This document shows positions 52,426 to 60,908 of a DNA stretch of 64,000 nucleotides, in pieces. The notes beneath the pieces were generated by a model. The model was not told where the DNA came from. It saw only the letters and a program-made list of their open reading frames with translations, and did no database searches. Made by a program: the position numbers and the translations under genes. Location: NCBI GenBank assembly GCA_017303795.1, contig JAFLBR010000003.1:62001-126000 (forward strand), given 5' to 3'. Position 1 is the stretch's first letter. Every line of letters begins with the position of its first letter. Source of the stretch: Cytophagales bacterium (lineage in GTDB: Bacteria > Bacteroidota > Bacteroidia > Cytophagales > Cyclobacteriaceae).

Positions 52426-53157
52426 TTATAAGCGTAGTTTTTTAAATATAAATTCCGGAATACACCGGATCACCAACATGATCCATCGCCAGGCCGGCAA
52501 CACGTAAATTACATTTCGTTTGGCAACCATTGCCTTGATAACGCTGCTGGCAACTTGTTCGGGTTTGGCTGTTAGTAAACCGGGTGTTGCAATCCCTTCA
52601 ATCATTTTTGTTCGTATAAATCCGGGCTTTACCGTAACCACATGCACCGCACTTTTAACTAATCTATTTCGCAACCCCGATAAGTACGCTGTAAAACCTG
52701 CTTTAGCACTGCCATAAAAATAATTACTTTGCCTACCGCGTTCGCCCGCTACCGAGCTAATGCCTACAATAACTCCCGCTTTACGGCTTTCAAAATCGTT
52801 GGCGATTACATTCAGAATAGAAACTGCGCCCACATAGTTGGCCGTTAATATAGTCGCACATTCATCCCAATTAACTTTTGCTTTATCATGGTCGCCCAGA
52901 AAACCAAAAACACAAATGGCTGCATCGGGTTTAGGATCAAGGTGTTGATAAAAATCAGCATGTGAATTCATATTGGCCGCATCAAACGCTACCACCGTTA
53001 CCGTTACTCCAAAGCGTATAGTTAAGTCGGCCTTTACGGGATTTAGTTTTTCAACTTGCCGGGCCGCCAATATTAAGTTGATGGATTTGGCTGCTAATTG
53101 ATCGGCTAATGCCAAGGCTACTTCGGAGGTAGCGCCTAATATCAGTACAGTTTTCAT
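52426..53157 (-). CDS. Short-chain dehydrogenase, DprE2-like
   Basis: A 243-residue SDR. MKTVLILGATSEVALALADQLA is the Rossmann turn, VGISSVAGERG gives the catalytic Ser and YFYGSAKAG the YxxxK pair. The length and the C-terminal hydrophobic patch (WRWIMLVIRCIPEFIFKKL) match DprE2, the NADH-dependent half of the decaprenylphosphoryl-ribose 2'-epimerase. The FAD-dependent half (DprE1-like) is the next upstream gene on this strand, 119 bases away, so the pair probably acts together on a polyprenyl-linked pentose. Confidence 0.82.
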   Translation of the reverse strand: MKTVLILGATSEVALALADQLAAKSINLILAARQVEKLNPVKADLTIRFGVTVTVVAFDAANMNSHADFYQHLDPKPDAAICVFGFLGDHDKAKVNWDECATILTANYVGAVSILNVIANDFESRKAGVIVGISSVAGERGRQSNYFYGSAKAGFTAYLSGLRNRLVKSAVHVVTVKPGFIRTKMIEGIATPGLLTAKPEQVASSVIKAMVAKRNVIYVLPAWRWIMLVIRCIPEFIFKKLRL

Positions 53158-53276
53158 GTGTTAATACTTTTTTTTGATGGTCACATAGAATTCGCATATA
53201 TAGAGTCATACTACAAAGTAGATTAGTGGAATTAACAACTCGCTGGGTATAGTGCGCTTTATGCTCATTTCATAGA

Positions 53277-54599
53277 TTATTTAATTTCAAGGCGCGTTGA
53301 AAGTGAGGATACAATTTTCTTTTCAGGATCAATCTTGTTTAGAAATGTTGTGAAAGAAGCAGCATTGGGGTACGTGCTATGAAATATTTCGGCTTTCATG
53401 CGCGCGTCTTTGGTCAGGTAAATCCGGCCACCATATTCTTTTATCATCAGGTCAAGTTCATCCAAAAAGGAAAAAAGTTTTGAGTTAATGGGAATGTCTA
53501 ATGCCAGGGTGTAGCCTTCCATATTAAAAGAGATGGGCCCTTGTTGGGTACCAAAAAGTTTAAGCACAGCTAAGAACGAGCCCCAGCCCTTCTCGCTAAT
53601 CCGCGTTAAGATGTCGCGAATACCAACCTTCCCCACCTGTTTGGGAATCACAAACTGGTATTGTACAAATCCGCGGCTTCCGTAGATTCTGTTCCAATGT
53701 AAAATGGCATCCAACGGGTAAAAGAATTTTTCGTAAGAAGTTATACCATGCATTTCGCGTTTATAATTCTTACCATAATAAACAGCGTTAAATGCTTTTA
53801 CGGAGAGTCCGTTTAATACAAAGGAAGGAAAGTTGAAAGGCACCGAGAGTGTTATTGATTTTTTAGGTTGTTGCCGCCCGCCATTTAAATCTGGCACAGT
53901 GGCATGTTCGCCTACCATCAGGATACTTCGCCCAAAGTTTGATCCGGTTTTAAGGCAATCGATCCACGCTACAGAATACGTATAGTGACTATACTGCTCA
54001 AAAAGATCCAGCACTTCATCCAGTCCGTTGGCTTTAATCTGTACTTGTTTAATAAAACCCGTTTCTATTTTTTTTAAACTAAAGGTTACTTCCAGAATAA
54101 TACCGGTAAGCCCCATGCCACCACAGGTAAACCAAAAGTATTCACTGTTCTCGGTAGCGCTACAGTGAATAATAGCACCGGCTGGCGTTAGAATTTTTAG
54201 TGCAATTACATGCTGCGAAAATGATCCATCTTTATGATGATTCTTACCATGCACATCGGAAGCAACGGCTCCACCTACGGTAATAAAACGGGTACCGGGC
54301 GTTACCGGCAAAAACCAACCCTTCGGCATAGTCAGTTCCAAAACATCCGAAAGCAGCAGTCCGCTTTGGCAGGTGATGATGCCGTGTACTGCATCGAAGT
54401 TTAAAATTCTATTAAACTTTAGCGAGCTTACAACAGAAGCGCCTAGCGATGCATCGCCATAGCAACGGCCATTGCCCCGAACAATAAATGCAGAATTGTC
54501 GGCTAAAGTTGTATCAAAGTCATGAGCAAATACGGGCGATGAGACTTTTGCTTTCTCTCTTGGGTAATTGTTCCAATTTGTAATAAAATCACTCGCCAT
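53277..54599 (-). CDS. FAD-dependent oxidoreductase, DprE1-like
   Basis: A 440-residue VAO-fold flavoenzyme. The FAD-binding part has FIVRGNGRCYGDASLGASVV, ITCQSGLLLSDVLELTMPKGWFLPVTPGTRFITVGGAVASDVHGKNHHKDG (broken here for length into its landmarks PGTRFITVGGAVASDVHGKN), and a sugar oxidase-like C-terminal domain. It is the expected partner of the DprE2-like gene downstream: DprE1 oxidises the 2'-hydroxyl of polyprenylphosphoryl ribose and DprE2 reduces it to arabinose. In mycobacteria the product feeds GT-C arabinosyltransferases; two GT-C-like genes start just next door here. Confidence 0.85.
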   Translation of the reverse strand: MASDFITNWNNYPREKAKVSSPVFAHDFDTTLADNSAFIVRGNGRCYGDASLGASVVSSLKFNRILNFDAVHGIITCQSGLLLSDVLELTMPKGWFLPVTPGTRFITVGGAVASDVHGKNHHKDGSFSQHVIALKILTPAGAIIHCSATENSEYFWFTCGGMGLTGIILEVTFSLKKIETGFIKQVQIKANGLDEVLDLFEQYSHYTYSVAWIDCLKTGSNFGRSILMVGEHATVPDLNGGRQQPKKSITLSVPFNFPSFVLNGLSVKAFNAVYYGKNYKREMHGITSYEKFFYPLDAILHWNRIYGSRGFVQYQFVIPKQVGKVGIRDILTRISEKGWGSFLAVLKLFGTQQGPISFNMEGYTLALDIPINSKLFSFLDELDLMIKEYGGRIYLTKDARMKAEIFHSTYPNAASFTTFLNKIDPEKKIVSSLSTRLEIK

Positions 54600-54652
54600 T
54601 CTATTAAAATCTATACCTTTAACTCCGATAGTTACGCTTTAATTCAACGTTT

Positions 54653-55852
54653 ATGAAGAAATTTATTAACGAAATTTTTTCTTTTCAAAACCTTACCTGG
54701 AGGCATTGGACTTTGATCCTTTCACTTTACCTGGCCCTTCATATTCCGGTTGTGATGAAAAACACGTATGATTCCAATCTTGCCGTAATGCAGGCTAAAG
54801 CGTTTCTGCAAGGCAACCTTAACATCGAAAATTATTTTTGGGATGCCTCGGTATTTGAAGATAAATTCTATGTGTGCTTTCCACCTTTCCCTTCAATTCT
54901 GCTAACGCCATTGGTAGGTATATTCGGTAGTGGCATTAACACGATATTCATCAGCCTCTTGATTTCCTGCTTCAGCATGTTTTTGCTGTATAAATTTTTA
55001 AACAAAGTAATGGGGAATTCAGATGGTAAACTTTGGGTGTTTCTCGCATTCTTTTTTGGTAGCGGCTATTGGTGGGTTGTGCTCACCAGCGACTACATCA
55101 ATGGGTTTGCCCACGTAATTTGTACTTGCCTGCTGCTTTTGTTACTGCTGGAATTGCAACATAAAAAAAGACCACTGCTGCTCGGGCTATTATGGGCATT
55201 AGCTTTTCTAACCCGGCAGATGACCATTTTCTATATCATTCTTATTATCTACTTTCTGTATGTGGATCAAGTTGATAAGAAGCTTGCATTCAAAAAACTA
55301 GTAAGTGTGTTTGTTGTGGCCGGGGTTTGCGTAGTTCCTTACTTCGTATTCAACTACCTGCGGTTTCATAATTTATTCGATACGGGCTACCAATACCTGA
55401 TTTACGCAGCACCCATTCAAGAGCGAATAGATCAATACGGGTTGTTCAGCACAAAATACTTTTTGTTTAACTTCTACCACCTGATGCTAAAGGGTCATAA
55501 TGTAATTTTTTCGGGTACCATGAATTTGCAGATCACTGGCATGGACCAATACGGCACGTCTATTCTGGCAGCCTCGCCCTTTGTTATTTTTGCTTACAAG
55601 GCTCAGCAGCAAATAAAATTTAAGATTGCATTCTGGGCTACCATTCTGTTGATCTTAAGTAGCATACTGCTCTATCATAATAACGGGTGGATGCAGGTTA
55701 ACACCCAACGTTTCGCGCTCGATTTCTTTCCGGCATTAGTAGTGTTGATTGCCCTAAGTTATACTGTAATTCCAAAATGGTTGTTTAAATCGTTTATCAT
55801 TTACGCTATCGCCTTGAATTGTTTAAGTTACACCATCCACATTTTACGCTAA
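54653..55852 (+). CDS. GT-C-like membrane glycosyltransferase
   Basis: A 399-residue integral membrane protein with about ten helices. The first extracytoplasmic loop has YDSNLAVMQAKAFLQGNLNI with the acidic residue typical of GT-C enzymes (ArnT, PMT, arabinosyltransferases), followed by EDKFYVCFPPFPSILLTP. Such enzymes use polyprenyl-phosphate sugars as donors at the outer face of the inner membrane. The gene is divergent from DprE1-like and overlaps the next membrane protein gene by one base (TAATG). Confidence 0.7.
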   Translation: MKKFINEIFSFQNLTWRHWTLILSLYLALHIPVVMKNTYDSNLAVMQAKAFLQGNLNIENYFWDASVFEDKFYVCFPPFPSILLTPLVGIFGSGINTIFISLLISCFSMFLLYKFLNKVMGNSDGKLWVFLAFFFGSGYWWVVLTSDYINGFAHVICTCLLLLLLLELQHKKRPLLLGLLWALAFLTRQMTIFYIILIIYFLYVDQVDKKLAFKKLVSVFVVAGVCVVPYFVFNYLRFHNLFDTGYQYLIYAAPIQERIDQYGLFSTKYFLFNFYHLMLKGHNVIFSGTMNLQITGMDQYGTSILAASPFVIFAYKAQQQIKFKIAFWATILLILSSILLYHNNGWMQVNTQRFALDFFPALVVLIALSYTVIPKWLFKSFIIYAIALNCLSYTIHILR

Positions 55853-57474
55853 TGAAAAAGTGGACTTCATTTAGCATTGAACTACTCCCCATCCTGGGGT
55901 GTGCGCTATTTCCATTATTCTTCGAACTGTCTTACCAGATAAATCTCTATATGATTTGGGAAGGCGCTTACCGACTTTCGCTTGGAGAGTTACCCTACAA
56001 AGATTTTGGCATTCCCATGGGAGTTTGCTCTTGGGTAATTCCTGCGCTATTTTTTAAACTCTTTGGGCCAACCCTTTTTACGTTAGCCAAAGCACAGGCA
56101 TTTATGAATATTGTTTCCGGTCTTGCTTTCCGTTGGATACTGGTAAACAATGGCGCTAACTTTTATACCCGCTTTCTCAGCATCTTCATCTTTGCACTTA
56201 CCTTTATACTCGGGCTATATTGGCCGCAATACAATCATACCGTTATCATCTTTCAACTTGTTGCGTTGGGCTTTCTATTTCATTACTTTAAATATGCCGA
56301 GCAAAAATTTTCATGGGCTTATCTGATTGGCTCAGGTTTCTTTTTTGCGGTTGCATTCTTCACCAAGCAAGACGGAGGCGCACTGGGCTTACTGATTGGT
56401 TTAATTCTAATAGCCATTTATGCCTTTCAGTTACGCACCGTTAAACCGGCCATTATCTTCACCACAACTGTTGTTGCATTATTCTTACTTTTTATTCTTC
56501 CGTTTCTTAAATATGACTTTGGGTATTGGTTTAACTATGGGCAGGAGCCACACTACGCCCGTGTATCCCTGCAGGATTTGCTGAGAATTAATATGGAAGA
56601 ATCGCGTTGGGAAAAGTTCTATTTTATTGGCGTGCTTTTGATTTTTTATGTTCAATGGCGAAACGGCACTATTACCCGAATGAGTTTTTTATTTACGTTG
56701 CTTATACTCGGCATTCTGGTTCAGGCCATGATCTATCAGGTTACCAGTTATGTGCCCAAGGATAACAACTTCTTTTTTCATGCCTTTGCATGTGCTTTTA
56801 TTCTTGTGCAATTGCAGCATTCAAGTTGGTATCAATCGCGTCTTACATTTTCAATTTTGTTTGTGCTGGTAAGCCTGTGGTGGTCAGAAAAATATTGGAA
56901 GTATGCCGACAAGATTTTGGTCAAAACAATTTTCAAGCCCTCCAATCAAGATGTGGTTTCTATAAACACGTACATCCTGCAACCACCCGAGTGCAACTTC
57001 TATGCCAACCTATCTACCTGGAAAAAATCTTCGTTGCCTTCATTTCAGAACATCCGAATGCCGGAAAGCACGGTTAATGGCATGAATAAGCTCATTCCAT
57101 TGATCGATCAGGTACGCAGGATAAAGGAGCCGATTGTATTGAATATGTCGGAGCTTACCCCGTTAGCAGTTGAGGCTAATTTCAAATTAGAAACCGGACC
57201 ACTCTGGTTTCACTTGGGTGTAGGTATGTTCGATCGGGAACTCAATCAGTTTTTAACGCGAATAGAAGAACAGCACTATGATGTGGTAATCTTTGAGCAT
57301 CTGCCTCTGCTGAATAATTTCTATCCTTTTGCCGTTTGGGAAAAACTAGGCCAACACTATACACTTGTTGATTCTTTTGAAGCCCCGCGTATTGTATATC
57401 CGGGTACTATTGAGGTTTATGTTTCCAAAAGATTAACTTCTTTACAACCGGTGGCGGTTCAAACAATGCATTAA
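55852..57474 (+). CDS. GT-C-like membrane protein, second of the pair
   Basis: The start at 55852 overlaps the previous stop (TAATG), giving 540 residues; a start at 55819 would add 11 residues and lie inside the upstream gene. It has about ten helices in the first 370 residues and a soluble C-terminal domain. IWEGAYRLSLGELPYKDFGI and PMGVCSWVIPALFFKLFG resemble the PYxDF loop of GT-C glycosyltransferases. It is translationally coupled to the first GT-C gene. The last 68 bases overlap the convergent acyltransferase gene. Confidence 0.68.
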   Translation: MKKWTSFSIELLPILGCALFPLFFELSYQINLYMIWEGAYRLSLGELPYKDFGIPMGVCSWVIPALFFKLFGPTLFTLAKAQAFMNIVSGLAFRWILVNNGANFYTRFLSIFIFALTFILGLYWPQYNHTVIIFQLVALGFLFHYFKYAEQKFSWAYLIGSGFFFAVAFFTKQDGGALGLLIGLILIAIYAFQLRTVKPAIIFTTTVVALFLLFILPFLKYDFGYWFNYGQEPHYARVSLQDLLRINMEESRWEKFYFIGVLLIFYVQWRNGTITRMSFLFTLLILGILVQAMIYQVTSYVPKDNNFFFHAFACAFILVQLQHSSWYQSRLTFSILFVLVSLWWSEKYWKYADKILVKTIFKPSNQDVVSINTYILQPPECNFYANLSTWKKSSLPSFQNIRMPESTVNGMNKLIPLIDQVRRIKEPIVLNMSELTPLAVEANFKLETGPLWFHLGVGMFDRELNQFLTRIEEQHYDVVIFEHLPLLNNFYPFAVWEKLGQHYTLVDSFEAPRIVYPGTIEVYVSKRLTSLQPVAVQTMH

Positions 57475-58480
57475 ATCCAAACCTGATAAATGCTTTATAT
57501 AAAGCAATGGGTATAAATATGCCGCCAATCATAATAACAATTAACATGAGCAGCGGTGGTGCTTCCGGATAGAGTTTAAGGAATACCATTCGGATACCGC
57601 TTGTAAAGATTAAGTGCATAATGTAGATGTACAACGAATGGCTTCCGATGAACTTTAGAATTTTTAACAGATTCCATTCGTCCAGCTTATACGAAAAAAT
57701 AAAAATCAGAAGTGCGCCAATAATGGTTATGGGCACAAACATAACAAACCCAATAAAATCCAATTCGTTAAGTTTATTCGTGTCAGGGTACTGCACCCGC
57801 CAAAAAATCTGCAATAAAACAAAAACTGGAAGCGCGTAGAGTAACCACTTGCCCTTAAAGAAAGTACTATCCACCGGCATTAATATCTCGGCAATCAAGA
57901 ATCCAAAAACCAAAAACAGATAATAAAAGGTTATGTCGTGCAGTGAGAAAAAATCTGTTTTAATGAAATAAGATGCTACATAAAGAGCAAGCGCAACAAC
58001 CACATTTAGTAGAACATTAAATTTTAGCAGCTTAAAATTTACTGTTGCAAAGACTATCATAACTGCAAACAAGGCATATAAATACCAGAATTGATCTATC
58101 GCCCTGGGGAAGGTGAACAGATAGCCGTAATATTCAATACCCTTATTATAGTTGGAGTACTGACTAAATACGATTTGAATGGTAAGGTGAATAGTGGCCC
58201 AGATAAAATAGGGATACATCAACGATTCGAACTTAAAGCGCACAAAAGTATCCAGTCCTCTTTTTAATGCACTGGAGCGGATAAAAATTCCGGAAACAAT
58301 AAAAAATATGGGCATGCTGGATTCCTGAACCAGATAGATGGCATTTTTAATATCTACACCTGCACCCAATAAACCAGTTAGCGCATGCCGATAAACTACA
58401 TAAATGATTACAATGCCTCTGGCATAATCAATCCAGCCACGTCTATGAACCTTCGCATTATCAACAACAGTAGAACCCAT
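57407..58480 (-). CDS. Acyltransferase family 3 membrane protein
   Basis: A 357-residue protein with about ten helices. The start of the domain, RRGWIDYARGIVIIYVVYRHALTG, has the conserved His (YRH) of the acyltransferase 3 (OafA/NodX) family, and MPIFFIVSGIFIRSS follows. These inner-membrane enzymes O-acetylate or succinylate sugars of surface polysaccharides. It is in the exopolysaccharide region and converges on the GT-C gene with a 68-base overlap. A terminator separates it from the upstream minus-strand genes. Confidence 0.87.
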   Translation of the reverse strand: MGSTVVDNAKVHRRGWIDYARGIVIIYVVYRHALTGLLGAGVDIKNAIYLVQESSMPIFFIVSGIFIRSSALKRGLDTFVRFKFESLMYPYFIWATIHLTIQIVFSQYSNYNKGIEYYGYLFTFPRAIDQFWYLYALFAVMIVFATVNFKLLKFNVLLNVVVALALYVASYFIKTDFFSLHDITFYYLFLVFGFLIAEILMPVDSTFFKGKWLLYALPVFVLLQIFWRVQYPDTNKLNELDFIGFVMFVPITIIGALLIFIFSYKLDEWNLLKILKFIGSHSLYIYIMHLIFTSGIRMVFLKLYPEAPPLLMLIVIMIGGIFIPIALYKAFIRFGFNALFEPPPVVKKLIFWKHKPQ

Positions 58481-58520
58481 CAGTTAAAATTTCGTATTAA
58501 AAGAATATCAACAAACTTAA

Positions 58521-58558
58521 ATAAAAAACCACATTTCATTGAACAATGAAATGTGGTT
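58521..58558 (-). terminator. Rho-independent terminator on the minus strand after the TolC-like gene
   Basis: A perfect 15-bp stem (AACCACATTTCATTG at 58527-58541 with 58544-58558) with a two-base loop, followed on the minus strand by TTTTTTAT. It ends the minus-strand polysaccharide operon. Confidence 0.9.
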
Positions 58559-58637
58559 AAGGCAGGTTATGAATAAACTCAAGTTACTCTAACCAGTGTG
58601 TTTATAAGGGTCTGGTATAAGTTTTTAGAATAAAGGT

Positions 58638-59333
58638 TTACATCACATCTTCCAGCCTAACCCCTATTAACTGCTCCAGATCAAGTTTTGCATTTTTGAA
58701 ATCCCGGTCGGCTTGCAGCATGGCAATAGAAGCGCGGTTAAGTTCAGCCTGACTTGATGTATAAACTTCGAAGTTAGTTTCGCCTCTCTTAAAGCGCTGT
58801 TCAATTAATTTGAGATTACTTTCTGTATCAGAAAACTGTTGAGATTGAATTTTAAAAACTTTTTCGGCAAGCAGGTAATCGTTATATGATTTTAATACGA
58901 TTCTTCTTACCTCCAGTTTTTGTGCATTCACCTGCTCCTGAGCTATGGATAACCTCTCCCGGTTTTGTTTTGTCTCATTAGGACTTTTTACAAAAATTCC
59001 AAGCGGCACAATTAAACCAAAATTATAACGGGGAAGAAAAACAGGTACATTTGCATCCTGCTTAATATTTATCTCATTTATGTTTCCCTGCAGAGTAACC
59101 ATATTAAGCCAATCCGCAGCAGACTTACCAACCTGATATTGGGCAATGTTTACATCGCGTCTGTAGATTTCGTTGGTGGGATGATTTTTCCAGGCTAGTT
59201 GAACCAACTTCTCTCCAAAGTCGGCACTTTGAACCCGCTCGGGTAAAATAATTTTGTTATAATCTACAGACTGGGCTTGCACGGCTATGCATCCGAGTAG
59301 TACAAAAAGGGGGAACAGTTTTATGGTTTTCAT
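58638..59333 (-). CDS. TolC-like outer-membrane efflux protein, half length
   Basis: A 231-residue protein with a signal peptide (MKTIKLFPLFVLLGCIAVQAQ). RRDVNIAQYQVGKSAADW, then LPRYNFGLIVPLGIFVKSPNETKQNRERLSIAQEQVNAQ and RGETNFEVYTSSQAELNRASIAMLQADRDFKNAKLDLEQLIG give one OEP repeat: a coiled helical hairpin plus a beta-strand pair. Normal TolC proteins carry two repeats in about 450 residues. It could trimerise differently or be an export component of this polysaccharide system. The frame is clean, with no sign of truncation. Confidence 0.75.
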   Translation of the reverse strand: MKTIKLFPLFVLLGCIAVQAQSVDYNKIILPERVQSADFGEKLVQLAWKNHPTNEIYRRDVNIAQYQVGKSAADWLNMVTLQGNINEINIKQDANVPVFLPRYNFGLIVPLGIFVKSPNETKQNRERLSIAQEQVNAQKLEVRRIVLKSYNDYLLAEKVFKIQSQQFSDTESNLKLIEQRFKRGETNFEVYTSSQAELNRASIAMLQADRDFKNAKLDLEQLIGVRLEDVM

Positions 59334-59337
59334 ATAA

Positions 59338-60762
59338 TCAAATAATTGTGTCTGACTTTAATTTATCGAATTGGGGTAAGCGAATTAACAAAGCATAAAT
59401 GGCAATAACGAGTAAGTTTGATGGCTTCGAAAACATAGCATGTTGTGTAAAGTGCCCAACGGTTAATGCAAAAAATGGAATTGTATAAGCCAAATTTAAA
59501 TTTCGAAGTAATGGATCAACAATTAAAAAGTGATTGTTTATACCCTTTATCATTACAGCAGCAAAGAACGATACAAATATAAGCAATCCGACCCATCCCA
59601 GCTCCAACCCGGTTGCCAGGTAGCCGCTATCCGGATCCCACCCACCCGCTAATGGATGCCCCGGTGAATAAATTACTCCACTTGTTCCGGTTGTCATAGG
59701 CCCCCCGCCAATAGGATTGCTACGAATATATTCCTGAAACCGCAGGCGTTTATAATCCCGCACACCCATAGAAGCATCTTCGGATGGGGTAAAGGTAGAC
59801 CGCAGACGAATTACCGGACCACTGTAAAACGGGCCAAAAAAAAGTATTCCGCCAGCAAGCACAACAACCATTGCAAAAAGTATAACCTTCTGATTATTGA
59901 CATTAAGTAGAAACAAAAGCAAAAAGCCGATGGCAACCATTGCAGTAGCCGTTCGGGTTCCGGAGTTCGTCATGGCTATGAAGCAGATCATCGCAGAAAC
60001 CCCTGAAAAAATCTTCCAGCGCAATCTGTAAGGGCCAAAAAGTAATGTACTAAAAGCTAATCCGCAGAAGGCAAGAAACAACCCATAGCTGGAAGGATCC
60101 GAAAGAAAAGAAAACTTCCGCATACTGCCCCACTGAAAATAAAGTTCGAACCGACCGGGTGCTTCATAAATCCACCGCCATTCAAAATCTGTTAAACCAA
60201 AAGTATCTTGATAAATGCCATAAAACGCCACCGCTAATGCAACCCCAAGCCAAAGCATAGTGAAGTGCTTGATGTTCTTTATGGTGACAAAGAGCTGAAA
60301 GAAAATAATGTAGGTAAGCAAAGAGGTGTTATTCCGCATGGAAATTGCCCAACCTGCTAATGAAACTGCATTGGGATTAAACAGCTGTAGTATTTGATAC
60401 GCTGTTATAATCACAAAAAATAAAGTAAAGATATTGTTGAAGCCTGTCCAGTCTTTAGGCTTCTTTACATTAAGAAAAATACAGACAAAAGTTATAACCA
60501 CCAACGCATCATAAAAAACCCCAAAAGGAATTTGCGATGAGATGAGGCGCGAAACATAAAACATAAAGGAGCCCATTAAAAAAAGAATATAGACTCCAAT
60601 ACGAAAATCAAAAACAATTGCGCTAACAACAAAAAAACCAATAACACCTAATATTATTAATGCCCCAACCATAATGTTGGCGGAGGCAATAAAATACGAA
60701 GCCGCTGTGGAAGCGAGTACGGCTACAAACACCAGAAGGAAAGTGTTGTTACGCGCTTTCAT
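59338..60762 (-). CDS. O-antigen ligase / polymerase (Wzy-like) membrane protein
   Basis: A 474-residue protein with about 12 membrane helices. The large extracytoplasmic loop contains RLRFQEYIRSNPIGGGPMT and DSGYLATGLELGWVGLLIF, typical of the O-antigen ligase (WaaL/Wzy) family, including the Arg and the Gly-rich segment. It polymerises or transfers glycan at the outer face of the inner membrane. A 34-codon membrane gene overlaps its ATG by the ATGA arrangement. It lies between the TolC-like gene (four bases away) and the flippase gene. Confidence 0.85.
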   Translation of the reverse strand: MKARNNTFLLVFVAVLASTAASYFIASANIMVGALIILGVIGFFVVSAIVFDFRIGVYILFLMGSFMFYVSRLISSQIPFGVFYDALVVITFVCIFLNVKKPKDWTGFNNIFTLFFVIITAYQILQLFNPNAVSLAGWAISMRNNTSLLTYIIFFQLFVTIKNIKHFTMLWLGVALAVAFYGIYQDTFGLTDFEWRWIYEAPGRFELYFQWGSMRKFSFLSDPSSYGLFLAFCGLAFSTLLFGPYRLRWKIFSGVSAMICFIAMTNSGTRTATAMVAIGFLLLFLLNVNNQKVILFAMVVVLAGGILFFGPFYSGPVIRLRSTFTPSEDASMGVRDYKRLRFQEYIRSNPIGGGPMTTGTSGVIYSPGHPLAGGWDPDSGYLATGLELGWVGLLIFVSFFAAVMIKGINNHFLIVDPLLRNLNLAYTIPFFALTVGHFTQHAMFSKPSNLLVIAIYALLIRLPQFDKLKSDTII

Positions 60763-60863
60763 TGTAAAATAAGAATTTTAAGAATCATGAAGAGGTAGAT
60801 GGAAACCACAAATACGATTACCACTACCCGTATTAAATCTTTTTCTGTAAACTTCTTGCTCAA
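60759..60863 (-). CDS. 34-residue single-pass membrane protein, coupled to the O-antigen ligase gene
   Basis: A TTG start gives MSKKFTEKDLIRVVVIVFVV SIYLFMILKILILQ, a basic head followed by one membrane helix. Its TGA stop overlaps the ATG of the ligase gene (ATGA), the usual sign of translational coupling. No upstream ATG is in frame before a stop. It sits between the flippase (60909) and the ligase. The unusual start codon is the main doubt. No family recognised. Confidence 0.5.
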   Translation of the reverse strand: MSKKFTEKDLIRVVVIVFVVSIYLFMILKILILQ

Positions 60864-60908
60864 AACAAATTGATATTTAGAAAATATTTTAGCTACTACA
60901 ATAAGAAC

